Shown piece by piece: positions 1-6,364 of a stretch of 64,000 nt of DNA. A model generated the notes under the pieces. That model searched no databases, was not told the origin of the DNA, and saw nothing but the letters and a program-made list of their open reading frames with translations. Source of the stretch: an uncultured Spirochaeta sp. (GTDB lineage Bacteria; Spirochaetota; Spirochaetia; DSM-27196; Alkalispirochaetaceae). Positions within the stretch are counted from its first letter, which is position 1; every line of letters starts with the position of its first letter. The DNA lies in NCBI GenBank assembly GCA_913030605.1, contig CAJWEZ010000019.1, positions 1-64,000 on the forward strand, written 5' to 3'. Both the position numbers and the translations under genes were made by a program.

Positions 1-2
1 CG

Positions 3-677
3 CGGACCGGCTCCCTCACGCCGCACGTCACCAAAGTGCGAGGATCCGGCATGCATGAGCCGGGCACCTTCGCGATCAACCTCGAAGGCGTGGGGGCGGC
101 GGCGGACGCCCACGACTTCGAGAGTGTGCCCACCTCCCGCGAGCAATCGTGCCGCTCGTCGGCGCGTGAGCCGAGCCGCACCCACCGCCGCGTGCCCTCC
201 GACCCGCCGTCGCGGGCGTCGCACCGCCGCGTGCCGTCCGACCCTCTGGACCTGGTGGGCTCGCTCGCCGAGCCGAGCAAGGGGCGTCGCGTCATCCAAT
301 CGCCCGGCTCGTTGGGCGCCTACCTGGACGATTCTATGGTGGCGCCGGCCACGCGCGACGACCGCGGCCGTCGGACGGAGACCGAACTGTCGACGCCGCG
401 CGGCCCGATCACGACGCCGGGCCAGACGCCGCGGATCTCCTCTCTGGTGCAGTCGACGCCCATCGCGCTCGGCGGGACGTCGCGCGGCGGGAGTCCCGTC
501 ACGGAACGCTCCGTCTTCGGCCCTCCATCGGCGCAGCGAACTGGCAAGGGACACCGGCGGAACCATTCGGGCGGCAAGCCGCGCTCGTTCGTCGGCGCCG
601 CACGGCCGTTGCCCACCGAGGGTGGTCGGTGTATCGTGGCAGATCGATGGGAAAACAGGATGAACGCTCCAACCTGA
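3..677 (+). CDS. partial Ser/Pro/Arg-rich disordered protein, origin doubtful
   Basis: This frame is open from the window edge, so its start is missing. By eye, nearly every codon from 3 to about 530 ends in G or C, which argues that the frame is or was coding. The product is rich in Ser, Pro, Arg and Thr and has no hydrophobic core or recognisable domain. An eight-residue motif, HRRVPSDP, occurs twice (about 180-245), and a related basic/Ser stretch lies near 560. Such phospho-site-like disorder is more typical of eukaryotic proteins. The frame runs 31 nt into the next gene and across its probable promoter, so its 3' end may be accidental. It could be a foreign fragment at a chimeric contig end or a genuine disordered protein. 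I do not assign a function. Confidence 0.4.
   Translation, partial: RTGSLTPHVTKVRGSGMHEPGTFAINLEGVGAAADAHDFESVPTSREQSCRSSAREPSRTHRRVPSDPPSRASHRRVPSDPLDLVGSLAEPSKGRRVIQSPGSLGAYLDDSMVAPATRDDRGRRTETELSTPRGPITTPGQTPRISSLVQSTPIALGGTSRGGSPVTERSVFGPPSAQRTGKGHRRNHSGGKPRSFVGAARPLPTEGGRCIVADRWENRMNAPT
609..637 (+). promoter_or_regulatory. sigma70-like promoter of the DeoR gene
   Basis: TTGCCC (609-614) and TATCGT (632-637) are separated by 17 bp. The ATG at 647 lies 9 nt after the -10 box and no Shine-Dalgarno sequence is visible, which suggests a leaderless or nearly leaderless transcript. Confidence 0.45.
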
Positions 678-1426
678 TCGTTGAGCTCCTCACCAACCGC
701 CAGATCGCGTCGATCAGCGAACTCGCGGCGACGTGCGGCGTATCGGAGATCACCGTCCGCCGTGACCTGAAGAAACTGCAGGCCGACGGGACGGTGGCGG
801 TCCACGGCGGGGTGGCCTCGCTCAACCTCGCCGCCGGCCGCGTACCGATCGGCGACAAGTACTTCGTCGCCCAGCAGGCGCAGCAGCAACGCGACGAGAA
901 GACGCGCATCGCCCGGGCGGCGGCCGGTTATCTGCGGGAATCGGAAACGATCGTCATCGACATGGGATCAACACCTTACTTCTTCGCCCGGGCGATCCCG
1001 CCGGACCTGCCGCTGACCGTTGTCTGTTACTCCCTCAACACCTTCATCGAACTCCACGAGCGGCGGCAGTTCACCATTTACTTCGCCGGCGGCCTTTTCG
1101 ATCCCGACTCGCTGATCTGCGAGGGTCCCGAAGGCCTGCGGGCGCTCGCCGGAACCCGCGCCCACCGCGCGTTCATCACCGGCAGTGGATTCGACGAGCG
1201 CCTGGGGCTGACAACCAGCAACTTCAACGAGCAGCGGCTGAAGCAGACCGCCCTGGAGGTTGCCGCCACCCGCTATCTCCTCCTGGATTCCTCCAAGTTC
1301 GGCGTGGTCAAGGCCGCCCACGTGGCGGACCTCGACGCCTTCGACGTGGTGATCACCGACTCCGGAATTTCAGAGCACTACGCGAACCTCATTCGCGGCG
1401 CGGGGAAGCAGCTCATCGTGGTATAG
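647..1426 (+). CDS. DeoR/GlpR-family transcriptional regulator
   Basis: This is a 259-residue DNA-binding repressor of the DeoR family, which senses phosphorylated sugars or polyols. The N-terminal winged helix-turn-helix lies at about residues 8-58 (helices ending in VSEITVRRDLKKL, then a wing with VHGG). The C-terminal DeoRC sensor domain is isomerase-like and includes the IDMGST phosphate-binding loop near residue 106 and a conserved late segment, LLLDSSKFG. I chose the ATG at 647 because MGKQDER matches family N-termini and a promoter sits just upstream; an in-frame ATG at 629 would add six unlikely residues. No sugar operon is adjacent, so the effector is unknown. Confidence 0.88.
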   Translation: MGKQDERSNLIVELLTNRQIASISELAATCGVSEITVRRDLKKLQADGTVAVHGGVASLNLAAGRVPIGDKYFVAQQAQQQRDEKTRIARAAAGYLRESETIVIDMGSTPYFFARAIPPDLPLTVVCYSLNTFIELHERRQFTIYFAGGLFDPDSLICEGPEGLRALAGTRAHRAFITGSGFDERLGLTTSNFNEQRLKQTALEVAATRYLLLDSSKFGVVKAAHVADLDAFDVVITDSGISEHYANLIRGAGKQLIVV

Positions 1427-1478
1427 CCGTCCGGCGCTGGGCGTTTGGCGCCGCGCGTTGGGACAGGAAGGGTCCGCC

Positions 1479-1895
1479 CTACCGGAGGAGCCCCACGACG
1501 CCCAGGATCACCACGATCGTTCCCATACCCGCAAGCGTCGTCGCCAGACCGCGGTCGGCGTTCGCGCCGAGGCGGACGTCCTCCGGAGATTCCGGGTCGT
1601 AGGTGATATCCAGGGTCGCCCGATCCTTCAGCGTCCGGTACGGCATACCCATACGGGCACGACACTCGTGGGTGGCACCGCCGGCGTCCGTAAACCGCAC
1701 GACGGGAAACACCGTCATTTTCTCGTTGATCTGCCCCGCCGGCGGCAGATCCTGTCCCGGCATGCTGCCTTCCAGGCGGACCACCTCGGCGCCGGTGCGC
1801 GCGGCCCGCCGCAGCCACACCGAAACGCGGCGCCAGTGCATGGCGGCACCGATCCACGCCAGCACACCGACCGCTACAAACGCGATACTCCACAT
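1479..1895 (-). CDS. DUF3592-type membrane protein
   Basis: This 138-residue protein has one hydrophobic helix at each end (about residues 3-20 and 118-136) and a soluble beta-rich middle. The middle contains a motif of the form FPVVRFTDAGG, followed by LDITYDPESPEDVRL. That helix-domain-helix layout with a 'v.Y.P..P' segment is typical of DUF3592 proteins, whose function is unknown. The gene ends 52 bp beyond the convergent DeoR gene and starts just before the SDR gene's stop. It could be co-transcribed with that SDR gene. Confidence 0.7.
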   Translation of the reverse strand: MWSIAFVAVGVLAWIGAAMHWRRVSVWLRRAARTGAEVVRLEGSMPGQDLPPAGQINEKMTVFPVVRFTDAGGATHECRARMGMPYRTLKDRATLDITYDPESPEDVRLGANADRGLATTLAGMGTIVVILGVVGLLR

Positions 1896-1905
1896 ACCGG
1901 TCAGT

Positions 1906-2673
1906 CTAACACAGGAGCGTGATCCCGCCGTCCACCACCAGGTCGTGGCCGGTCATGAAGGAGCTCATCTCCGAGGCAAGGAACAGGACCGGCTGGGCGA
2001 TCTCCCGGATCTCCGCCAGACGCCCCATGGGGGTGCGGTCGGTCCACACGCGGATCAGTTCCGCCACCTCCGGCCGCCGGTTCATGTCGGTGAGCGTGTA
2101 GCCGGGGCTCACGCTGTTTACGCGGATCCCGTGGGGCGCGTACTCCACCGCCAGGGAGCGCGTGAGCATGATCACCGCCGCTTTTGAGGTGTTGTAGTTC
2201 GCCTGAAACTGCGGAACGTTCACCATCGACCCGGAGATCGACGCGATGTTCACGATCCGTGCCCCGCGTTCCATCACCGCGAGCCCGGCGCGGCAGCAGT
2301 GATACACGCCGGTGAGGTTTGTATCGATCACCCGCCGCCAGGTGTCTGCATCCATGTCGGCGAAGGCCACGCTGTTGGCGACGCCGGCGTTGTTCACCAG
2401 GACGTCCAGGCCGCCGAACTCCGCCACAACGGCGTCAACGGCGCCACGGACCGACGCCTCGTCACGGACATCCATCGCGACGCCCATGCAGGGAACGCCG
2501 TGATCCTGCGAGAGCCGAGCGGCACCGTCGGCGGCTCCGGCACCGTCGCGAGCCGCGAGCGCCACCCGGGCCCCGCGGGCGGCAAACGCCTCCGCAATCC
2601 CGCGACCGATGCCGCGGGTGCCACCGGTCACCAGCACCCTGCTTCCCGTGAAATCCAGATCGTGTGCACTCAT
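1906..2673 (-). CDS. short-chain dehydrogenase/reductase (SDR)
   Basis: This is a 255-residue NAD(P)-dependent oxidoreductase with a classical SDR fold. The cofactor loop TGGTRGIG lies at about 16-23, NNAG at about 94-97, and the Ser147-Tyr160-Lys164 catalytic triad is present. The segment VSPGYTLTDM follows the catalytic region, and the protein ends with the common VVDGGITLL. The substrate cannot be read from the sequence; many close relatives act on sugar alcohols or beta-ketoacyl groups. The start at 2673 (MSAHDLDF) is preceded by a -10-like TACGAT with a 6-nt gap. A longer antisense-overlapping extension upstream is not believable because it lies opposite the next gene. Confidence 0.88.
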   Translation of the reverse strand: MSAHDLDFTGSRVLVTGGTRGIGRGIAEAFAARGARVALAARDGAGAADGAARLSQDHGVPCMGVAMDVRDEASVRGAVDAVVAEFGGLDVLVNNAGVANSVAFADMDADTWRRVIDTNLTGVYHCCRAGLAVMERGARIVNIASISGSMVNVPQFQANYNTSKAAVIMLTRSLAVEYAPHGIRVNSVSPGYTLTDMNRRPEVAELIRVWTDRTPMGRLAEIREIAQPVLFLASEMSSFMTGHDLVVDGGITLLC

Positions 2674-2679
2674 GCCCCG

Positions 2680-2719
2680 ATCGTAACACGGGAATCGCGT
2701 ATTCAGAACGCTGTTGCAC
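2680..2719. promoter_or_regulatory. divergent promoter region, SDR (-) and serine hydrolase (+)
   Basis: On the minus strand TTCTGA and TACGAT (plus coordinates 2680-2685) are 17 bp apart, and the ATG at 2673 follows after 6 nt. On the plus strand TTGCAC (2714-2719) precedes a weak CACGAT (2738-2743), with the ATG at 2749. Both starts look leaderless. Confidence 0.35.
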
Positions 2720-2748
2720 AGACCGCTTCCCCTCTGCCACGATGGCAC

Positions 2749-3972
2749 ATGACACATCTCCACGGCACCATTCGCCGCACCCGTCGCGTTGCGGGCATCC
2801 TCGGTCTCCTGTCCACGTTCCTGCTGTCGGCGTTCGCCGTTCCCGCTCAGGAGCAACCACGGGATGGCACCCCAACGCCGGAGGCCGTGCTCGAGGCGCT
2901 GTTCACCGCCGGCCCCGAGGCTGTGACGTTTACGGACGAGTTCGCCGCCGCCGTCTCCGTCGATCGGCTGCAGACGATCCTGAGCTCCCTTGGTGAACAC
3001 CTCGGCCCGTTCCGCGGTATCGAAGGGACCGATTCCCCGTTCACGGTGCGCTTCGTCAACGGGACTGCGATCGCGGATGTCGTGCTCTCGGATGGGGCCA
3101 TCGCCGGGCTTCGTTTCCGGCAGATCACCCCCGCCACGGAGGACCTCGCTGCGGCGGTGACACGGTTTATGGATCGCCCCGGCGAGGTCGCGCTCTCCAT
3201 CCGACGAAACGGAGAGGAAATCGTGGCCCGAAACGCGGATCGTCCCCTGGCGGTCGGCTCCTCGTTCAAACTTGCCGTGCTCAGGGCGTTGGAACTGGCG
3301 GTCGCGGCGGGCGATGCGCGCTGGGACGAGGTTGTGCACCTCGACCACGGCGAACGGTCGCTGCCGTCGGGGGTGACGCAGGACTGGCCCGACGGAACAG
3401 CCGCCACCCTGGAGACGCTGGCGGTCCTCATGATCAGCATGAGCGACAACACCGCAACGGATGCCCTCATCCACCGGCTGGGACGCGACGCGGTAGACGC
3501 CGCCTTCCCCGGCGACACGCCGGTTCTGACCACACGGGAGGCCTTCCTGCTCAAGGCCCCGGACTCGACCGAAGTACGCGATCGCTACCTGAACGGGGAC
3601 GCCGGCACGCGGCGGGAGATACTGCGCCGGGGACTGTCGGGCGCGCTTCCGCCGCCGGACCTCTTTGCCGGAGCCCCCGTCCATCCCGGGATCGAGTGGT
3701 TCGCCCCCGCGTCGGGCCTGACCCAGCTGATTGACCGAATCGACCGGACCGACGTACTCGCGGTCTCCGCCGGACCGTTCGATGCCGGTTCCTGGCAGTA
3801 CCTGGGCTACAAGGGTGGGTCCGAGCCCGGCGTGGTAAACATGACGCTGCGCCTGGTAACCACCGACGGGACCCGCTACAGCGTGTCGGCGACGCAGAAC
3901 CGCGGACACCACGCCGTCGATCTGGCGGACTTCGTCCAGGGTCTGAATATGGTGCTCGCCCACCTGCAGTGA
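2749..3972 (+). CDS. secreted serine hydrolase, class A beta-lactamase/PBP fold
   Basis: This 407-residue exported protein has a basic N-terminus, a hydrophobic signal segment (about 14-30) and an Ala-x-Ala-like cleavage site (VPAQ). Residues 45-125 form a small N-terminal domain resembling those of the LpqF/ORF12 group. Residues 140-407 form a beta-lactamase fold with SSFK (SxxK, Ser171/Lys174), SDN (232-234) and KGG (355-357, replacing KTG). I cannot find the class A omega-loop ExxLN, so efficient beta-lactam hydrolysis is doubtful. A carboxypeptidase or esterase role is as likely. It is transcribed divergently from the SDR gene. Confidence 0.8.
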   Translation: MTHLHGTIRRTRRVAGILGLLSTFLLSAFAVPAQEQPRDGTPTPEAVLEALFTAGPEAVTFTDEFAAAVSVDRLQTILSSLGEHLGPFRGIEGTDSPFTVRFVNGTAIADVVLSDGAIAGLRFRQITPATEDLAAAVTRFMDRPGEVALSIRRNGEEIVARNADRPLAVGSSFKLAVLRALELAVAAGDARWDEVVHLDHGERSLPSGVTQDWPDGTAATLETLAVLMISMSDNTATDALIHRLGRDAVDAAFPGDTPVLTTREAFLLKAPDSTEVRDRYLNGDAGTRREILRRGLSGALPPPDLFAGAPVHPGIEWFAPASGLTQLIDRIDRTDVLAVSAGPFDAGSWQYLGYKGGSEPGVVNMTLRLVTTDGTRYSVSATQNRGHHAVDLADFVQGLNMVLAHLQ

Positions 3973-3994
3973 CCGGTGGTGGGGCCCGGGAGCC

Positions 3995-4039
3995 GGTGCC
4001 GCACACCGTCGTCGGCGCCGTGCGACGTGTGCCGGCACC
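3995..4039. terminator. GC-rich hairpin after the serine hydrolase gene
   Basis: A 12-bp stem with one bulge forms between 3995-4006 and 4027-4039. It lies 22 bp after the stop codon and ends just before the -35 box of the next gene. There is no clean T-tract, so termination is only a possibility. Confidence 0.35.
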
Positions 4040-4040
4040 G

Positions 4041-4070
4041 TTGACTATTCCTGATTTTACTACTCATATT
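4041..4070 (+). promoter_or_regulatory. promoter of the dienelactone hydrolase gene
   Basis: TTGACT (4041-4046), an AT-rich 18-bp spacer and CATATT (4065-4070) lie 6 nt before the ATG at 4077. No Shine-Dalgarno sequence is present, so the transcript is predicted to be leaderless. Confidence 0.5.
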
Positions 4071-4076
4071 TTTCTC

Positions 4077-4865
4077 ATGAAGGGAATCACACGCGAACGA
4101 CTGGTGGCCGCAACGGCCATTCTGCTGGCATTTGGAGCGGCGGGGATGCTCCCGGCGCAGGAATCGGATCCGGCGGCACCCGCGGACCCGAACGTAACGT
4201 ATCCGGGACCGGACGGCGCGCGCCTCCACGGATATCTCGCAACGCCGGATGGCACGGGACCGTTTCCCGCAGTCCTGATGATTCACGAATGGTGGGGACT
4301 CAACCGGGATACCGCACGCCTCGCCGACGCCCTGGCGGCGGAGGGCTACGTGGTTCTGGCTCCGGACACGTTCCGTGGGAGCGTGGCGACCACCGCCCAG
4401 GAGGCGATCGCCCAGCTGCAGGCCACGCCGCAGGAACAGATCGCAGCGGACGTGGATGCCGCGCTCGCGTACCTCCGGGGACTTGGGTCGGTCGATGCGG
4501 AACGCGTTGCGTCCATGGGCTTCTGTTTCGGCGGCACGCAGTCGATGTTTCTGGGAACGCGCGCCCGCGGCCTGGCGGCGGTCGTCACGTTTTACGGAAG
4601 TGGTCCGATCCAGTCACCGGATGCGCTGGGACGAATGGCGGACAACGCCCCGGTGCTCGGGATCTTCGGTCGGGAGGAATCCAACATTTCCGTGTCCGAG
4701 GTGAACGGGTTCGAGGCAGCGTTGAACGCCGCCGGAGTGGAGAACACGATCACGATCTACGACGGCGTAGGACACGCCTTCGTGAAAAGCACGACCTACG
4801 ACCAGGGAGGCGCCGCCACCGACGCGTGGAACCAGCTCCTGGCGTTCCTGGCATCGGAACTGTAG
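4077..4865 (+). CDS. exported dienelactone hydrolase family protein
   Basis: This 262-residue alpha/beta hydrolase has a signal peptide at about residues 1-27 ending in LPAQ. The nucleophile is a cysteine in GFCFGG (about 150), as is typical of dienelactone hydrolases. The catalytic Asp is expected near the GREE segment and the catalytic His lies in GVGHAF near residue 235. The sequence HEWWGLN near the N-terminus is the family's oxyanion region. Relatives cleave dienelactones or act as general carboxylesterases, and here the enzyme should work outside the cytoplasm. The gene appears monocistronic and ends at a strong hairpin. Confidence 0.87.
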   Translation: MKGITRERLVAATAILLAFGAAGMLPAQESDPAAPADPNVTYPGPDGARLHGYLATPDGTGPFPAVLMIHEWWGLNRDTARLADALAAEGYVVLAPDTFRGSVATTAQEAIAQLQATPQEQIAADVDAALAYLRGLGSVDAERVASMGFCFGGTQSMFLGTRARGLAAVVTFYGSGPIQSPDALGRMADNAPVLGIFGREESNISVSEVNGFEAALNAAGVENTITIYDGVGHAFVKSTTYDQGGAATDAWNQLLAFLASEL

Positions 4866-4873
4866 AACGGCGC

Positions 4874-4897
4874 CGGCGGGCGCTGTGGCGCCCGCCG
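4874..4897. terminator. 10-bp GC hairpin between convergent genes
   Basis: CGGCGGGCGC (4874-4883) pairs perfectly with 4888-4897 around a TGTG loop. It lies between the convergent hydrolase and UPF0303 genes. There is no T-tract, so it may act as a weak bidirectional terminator or an mRNA 3' end stabiliser. Confidence 0.45.
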
Positions 4898-4926
4898 CGT
4901 TGGTTCCGTCCCTCGGTTCCCAGTCC

Positions 4927-5397
4927 TCAGTCGCCGGTGAACGTGCGCAGGACCGTCACGACCAGTTCGTGGTCCTTGTCCTGCGTGAGCCCCGACACCG
5001 TAACCGTGCCGATCACCCCCTCGGACCCGGCAAGGCGAACGGGAAAGCAGCCGCCGTGGGGGCTGAATTCCATAGGATCCACAAACCACTGCTCGTCGAT
5101 CGTTTTGCCCGCGGCGGCAAGCTCGCGCCCCACACGGTACGAGCTCTTGTGAAAGCGGTGCACCACGTTCCGCTTGCGGGCGATCCACTGATCGTTGTCC
5201 GGTGAACTGCCGGGAAGCGCGGCGTGGAACACCGTCTGCCCCCACGCCGACACGTCGATCGCCACCGGCAGGACATCGGCCCGAGCCGCCTCCAGCAACG
5301 CCATACCGACCGCAATCCCGGTATCGTGATCGAATGATGCAAACCTGATCTTCTGTTCCTGTTCTGCAAGCTGCGCGATGAGCTGTTGTTCGTTCAT
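4927..5397 (-). CDS. UPF0303/HbpS-like heme-degrading-domain protein
   Basis: This cytosolic protein has 156 residues. It begins with an amphipathic helix (LIAQLAEQEQKI) and then has the conserved FDHDTGIAVG motif of the UPF0303/HbpS (GlcG-like) fold. A conserved tail segment, FSPHGGCFPV, follows and then GVIGTVTVSG. Members of this family have been linked to heme binding or small-molecule metabolism, but the role is not fixed. Start choice: the ATG at 5397 begins the family-like MNEQQLIAQL and follows a TATGCT box with a 6-nt gap. The further upstream start at 5442 adds unconserved residues. Confidence 0.8.
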   Translation of the reverse strand: MNEQQLIAQLAEQEQKIRFASFDHDTGIAVGMALLEAARADVLPVAIDVSAWGQTVFHAALPGSSPDNDQWIARKRNVVHRFHKSSYRVGRELAAAGKTIDEQWFVDPMEFSPHGGCFPVRLAGSEGVIGTVTVSGLTQDKDHELVVTVLRTFTGD

Positions 5398-5403
5398 GCC
5401 AAC

Positions 5404-5409
5404 AGCATA
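5404..5409 (-). promoter_or_regulatory. -10 box of the UPF0303 gene
   Basis: TATGCT on the minus strand lies 6 nt before the ATG at 5397. No clear -35 box or Shine-Dalgarno sequence is visible. Confidence 0.35.
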
Positions 5410-5490
5410 GCACACCGTGCAAAACGCACGACCCTCCCGCATCGCAGAATCCCGCCGGCGGCGGAAACCATGAAAAACGCATAATCAAAC

Positions 5491-5526
5491 ATCTCGGGGG
5501 CCGGCGAAGGCCCGGCGCCGCGAGAT
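5491..5526 (+). other. hairpin directly before the SpoIIE phosphatase start
   Basis: ATCTCG (5491-5496) pairs with CGAGAT (5521-5526), and an inner GGGCC/GGCCC stem strengthens the hairpin. It ends 10 nt before the ATG at 5537 and would cover the weak ribosome-binding region, so it could limit translation. There is no T-tract. Confidence 0.4.
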
Positions 5527-5536
5527 CGAAAAGGCG

Positions 5537-6319
5537 ATGCAGGTTCACTACATGCGCAAGCGCCATCTCGAACAGGCGAGCCGCATGAATCAGGAACTGC
5601 GCATGGCAATCGAGTTCCAGCGGCGACTGCTGGCGGTCAACCCACCGGAGGGAATCACCGGTATCGTGCCGTCGTGGCACCAGTCCAATGTCGACGATCA
5701 CGGCGTCGGGGGTGACTACCTGGACATTCGCAGCGGTCCCGACGGGTGCTACGCCGTACTCCTGGGAGACGTGTCCGGGCACGGCATGCGGACCGCCTTC
5801 GTCGCCGCAATGCTGAAAGCCGTGCTCACCCCCGAGTTTGTTGCGCAGGAGGAGTGGATCAGCGCTCCGTCCGCGTTTCTCGCGTGGCTCAACACGCGCA
5901 TGTGCGAGATCACCGACCAGTTCCCGGACATGTTTGTCGCCTTCAGTGCCTGTGTCGTTGACCCAGATGCCGGGACGATCACCTATTCCTCCGCCGGAAA
6001 CCCCCTCCCACTGCACCAGCGCGGCAATCATATCGAACCGGTTGAGGTGTACGGCGTTGCCCTGGGGGTCAACTCGGACGCCGAGTACTACGACCGCACG
6101 CTGCCGCTTCGACCCGGAGATGCGCTCTACCTGTACACCGATGGTCTCCACCTTCCGGAGGAGGGACGCGAGCGCGCCGACCGCGAAACGATCTACCGCG
6201 CCATCCTGGAAGCCGGGTGCCGGCGCCCGCTCGCCGGTGTCGTGGACCACCTGCGGCACCTGGCCACCACGGATGCCCTGACCGACGACCTCACCGCCGT
6301 CCGGCTCCTGGCGGAGTAG
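5537..6319 (+). CDS. SpoIIE/PP2C-type serine phosphatase
   Basis: This 260-residue protein has a short N-terminal coiled coil (about 5-35) followed by a SpoIIE-type PP2C domain. The metal-binding motifs look intact: GGDYLDI near 57, GDVSGHG near 77, YTDGL near 200 and TDDLTAV near 250. Such phosphatases usually dephosphorylate STAS anti-sigma-factor antagonists in partner-switching systems. A STAS protein is encoded four genes downstream in the same direction, at 10559. No sensory domain is attached, so input may come from the histidine kinase that follows. Codons upstream of 5537 stay open but offer no start codon before a stop at 5471. Confidence 0.88.
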   Translation: MQVHYMRKRHLEQASRMNQELRMAIEFQRRLLAVNPPEGITGIVPSWHQSNVDDHGVGGDYLDIRSGPDGCYAVLLGDVSGHGMRTAFVAAMLKAVLTPEFVAQEEWISAPSAFLAWLNTRMCEITDQFPDMFVAFSACVVDPDAGTITYSSAGNPLPLHQRGNHIEPVEVYGVALGVNSDAEYYDRTLPLRPGDALYLYTDGLHLPEEGRERADRETIYRAILEAGCRRPLAGVVDHLRHLATTDALTDDLTAVRLLAE

Positions 6320-6328
6320 ATGCCGGTG

Positions 6329-6358
6329 TTGGCGACCCGCTCCCGAACGCGGTACGCT
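6329..6358 (+). promoter_or_regulatory. promoter of the hybrid histidine kinase gene
   Basis: TTGGCG (6329-6334) and TACGCT (6353-6358) are 18 bp apart. A GTG at 6365 follows after 6 nt, as in other leaderless genes of this window. The kinase could also be read from the upstream phosphatase transcript. Confidence 0.4.
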
Positions 6359-6364
6359 GGTCGC

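Noticed and set aside
1430-1475. GGCGC/GCGCC inverted repeat after the DeoR gene as a terminator
   Set aside because: The stem is short, with a long loop and no T-tract, so it is too weak to call.
2674-4038. Long minus-strand open extension upstream of the SDR start, antisense to the serine hydrolase
   Set aside because: It lies opposite a gene with signal peptide and catalytic motifs, and its translation is low-complexity. The SDR family start is at 2673.
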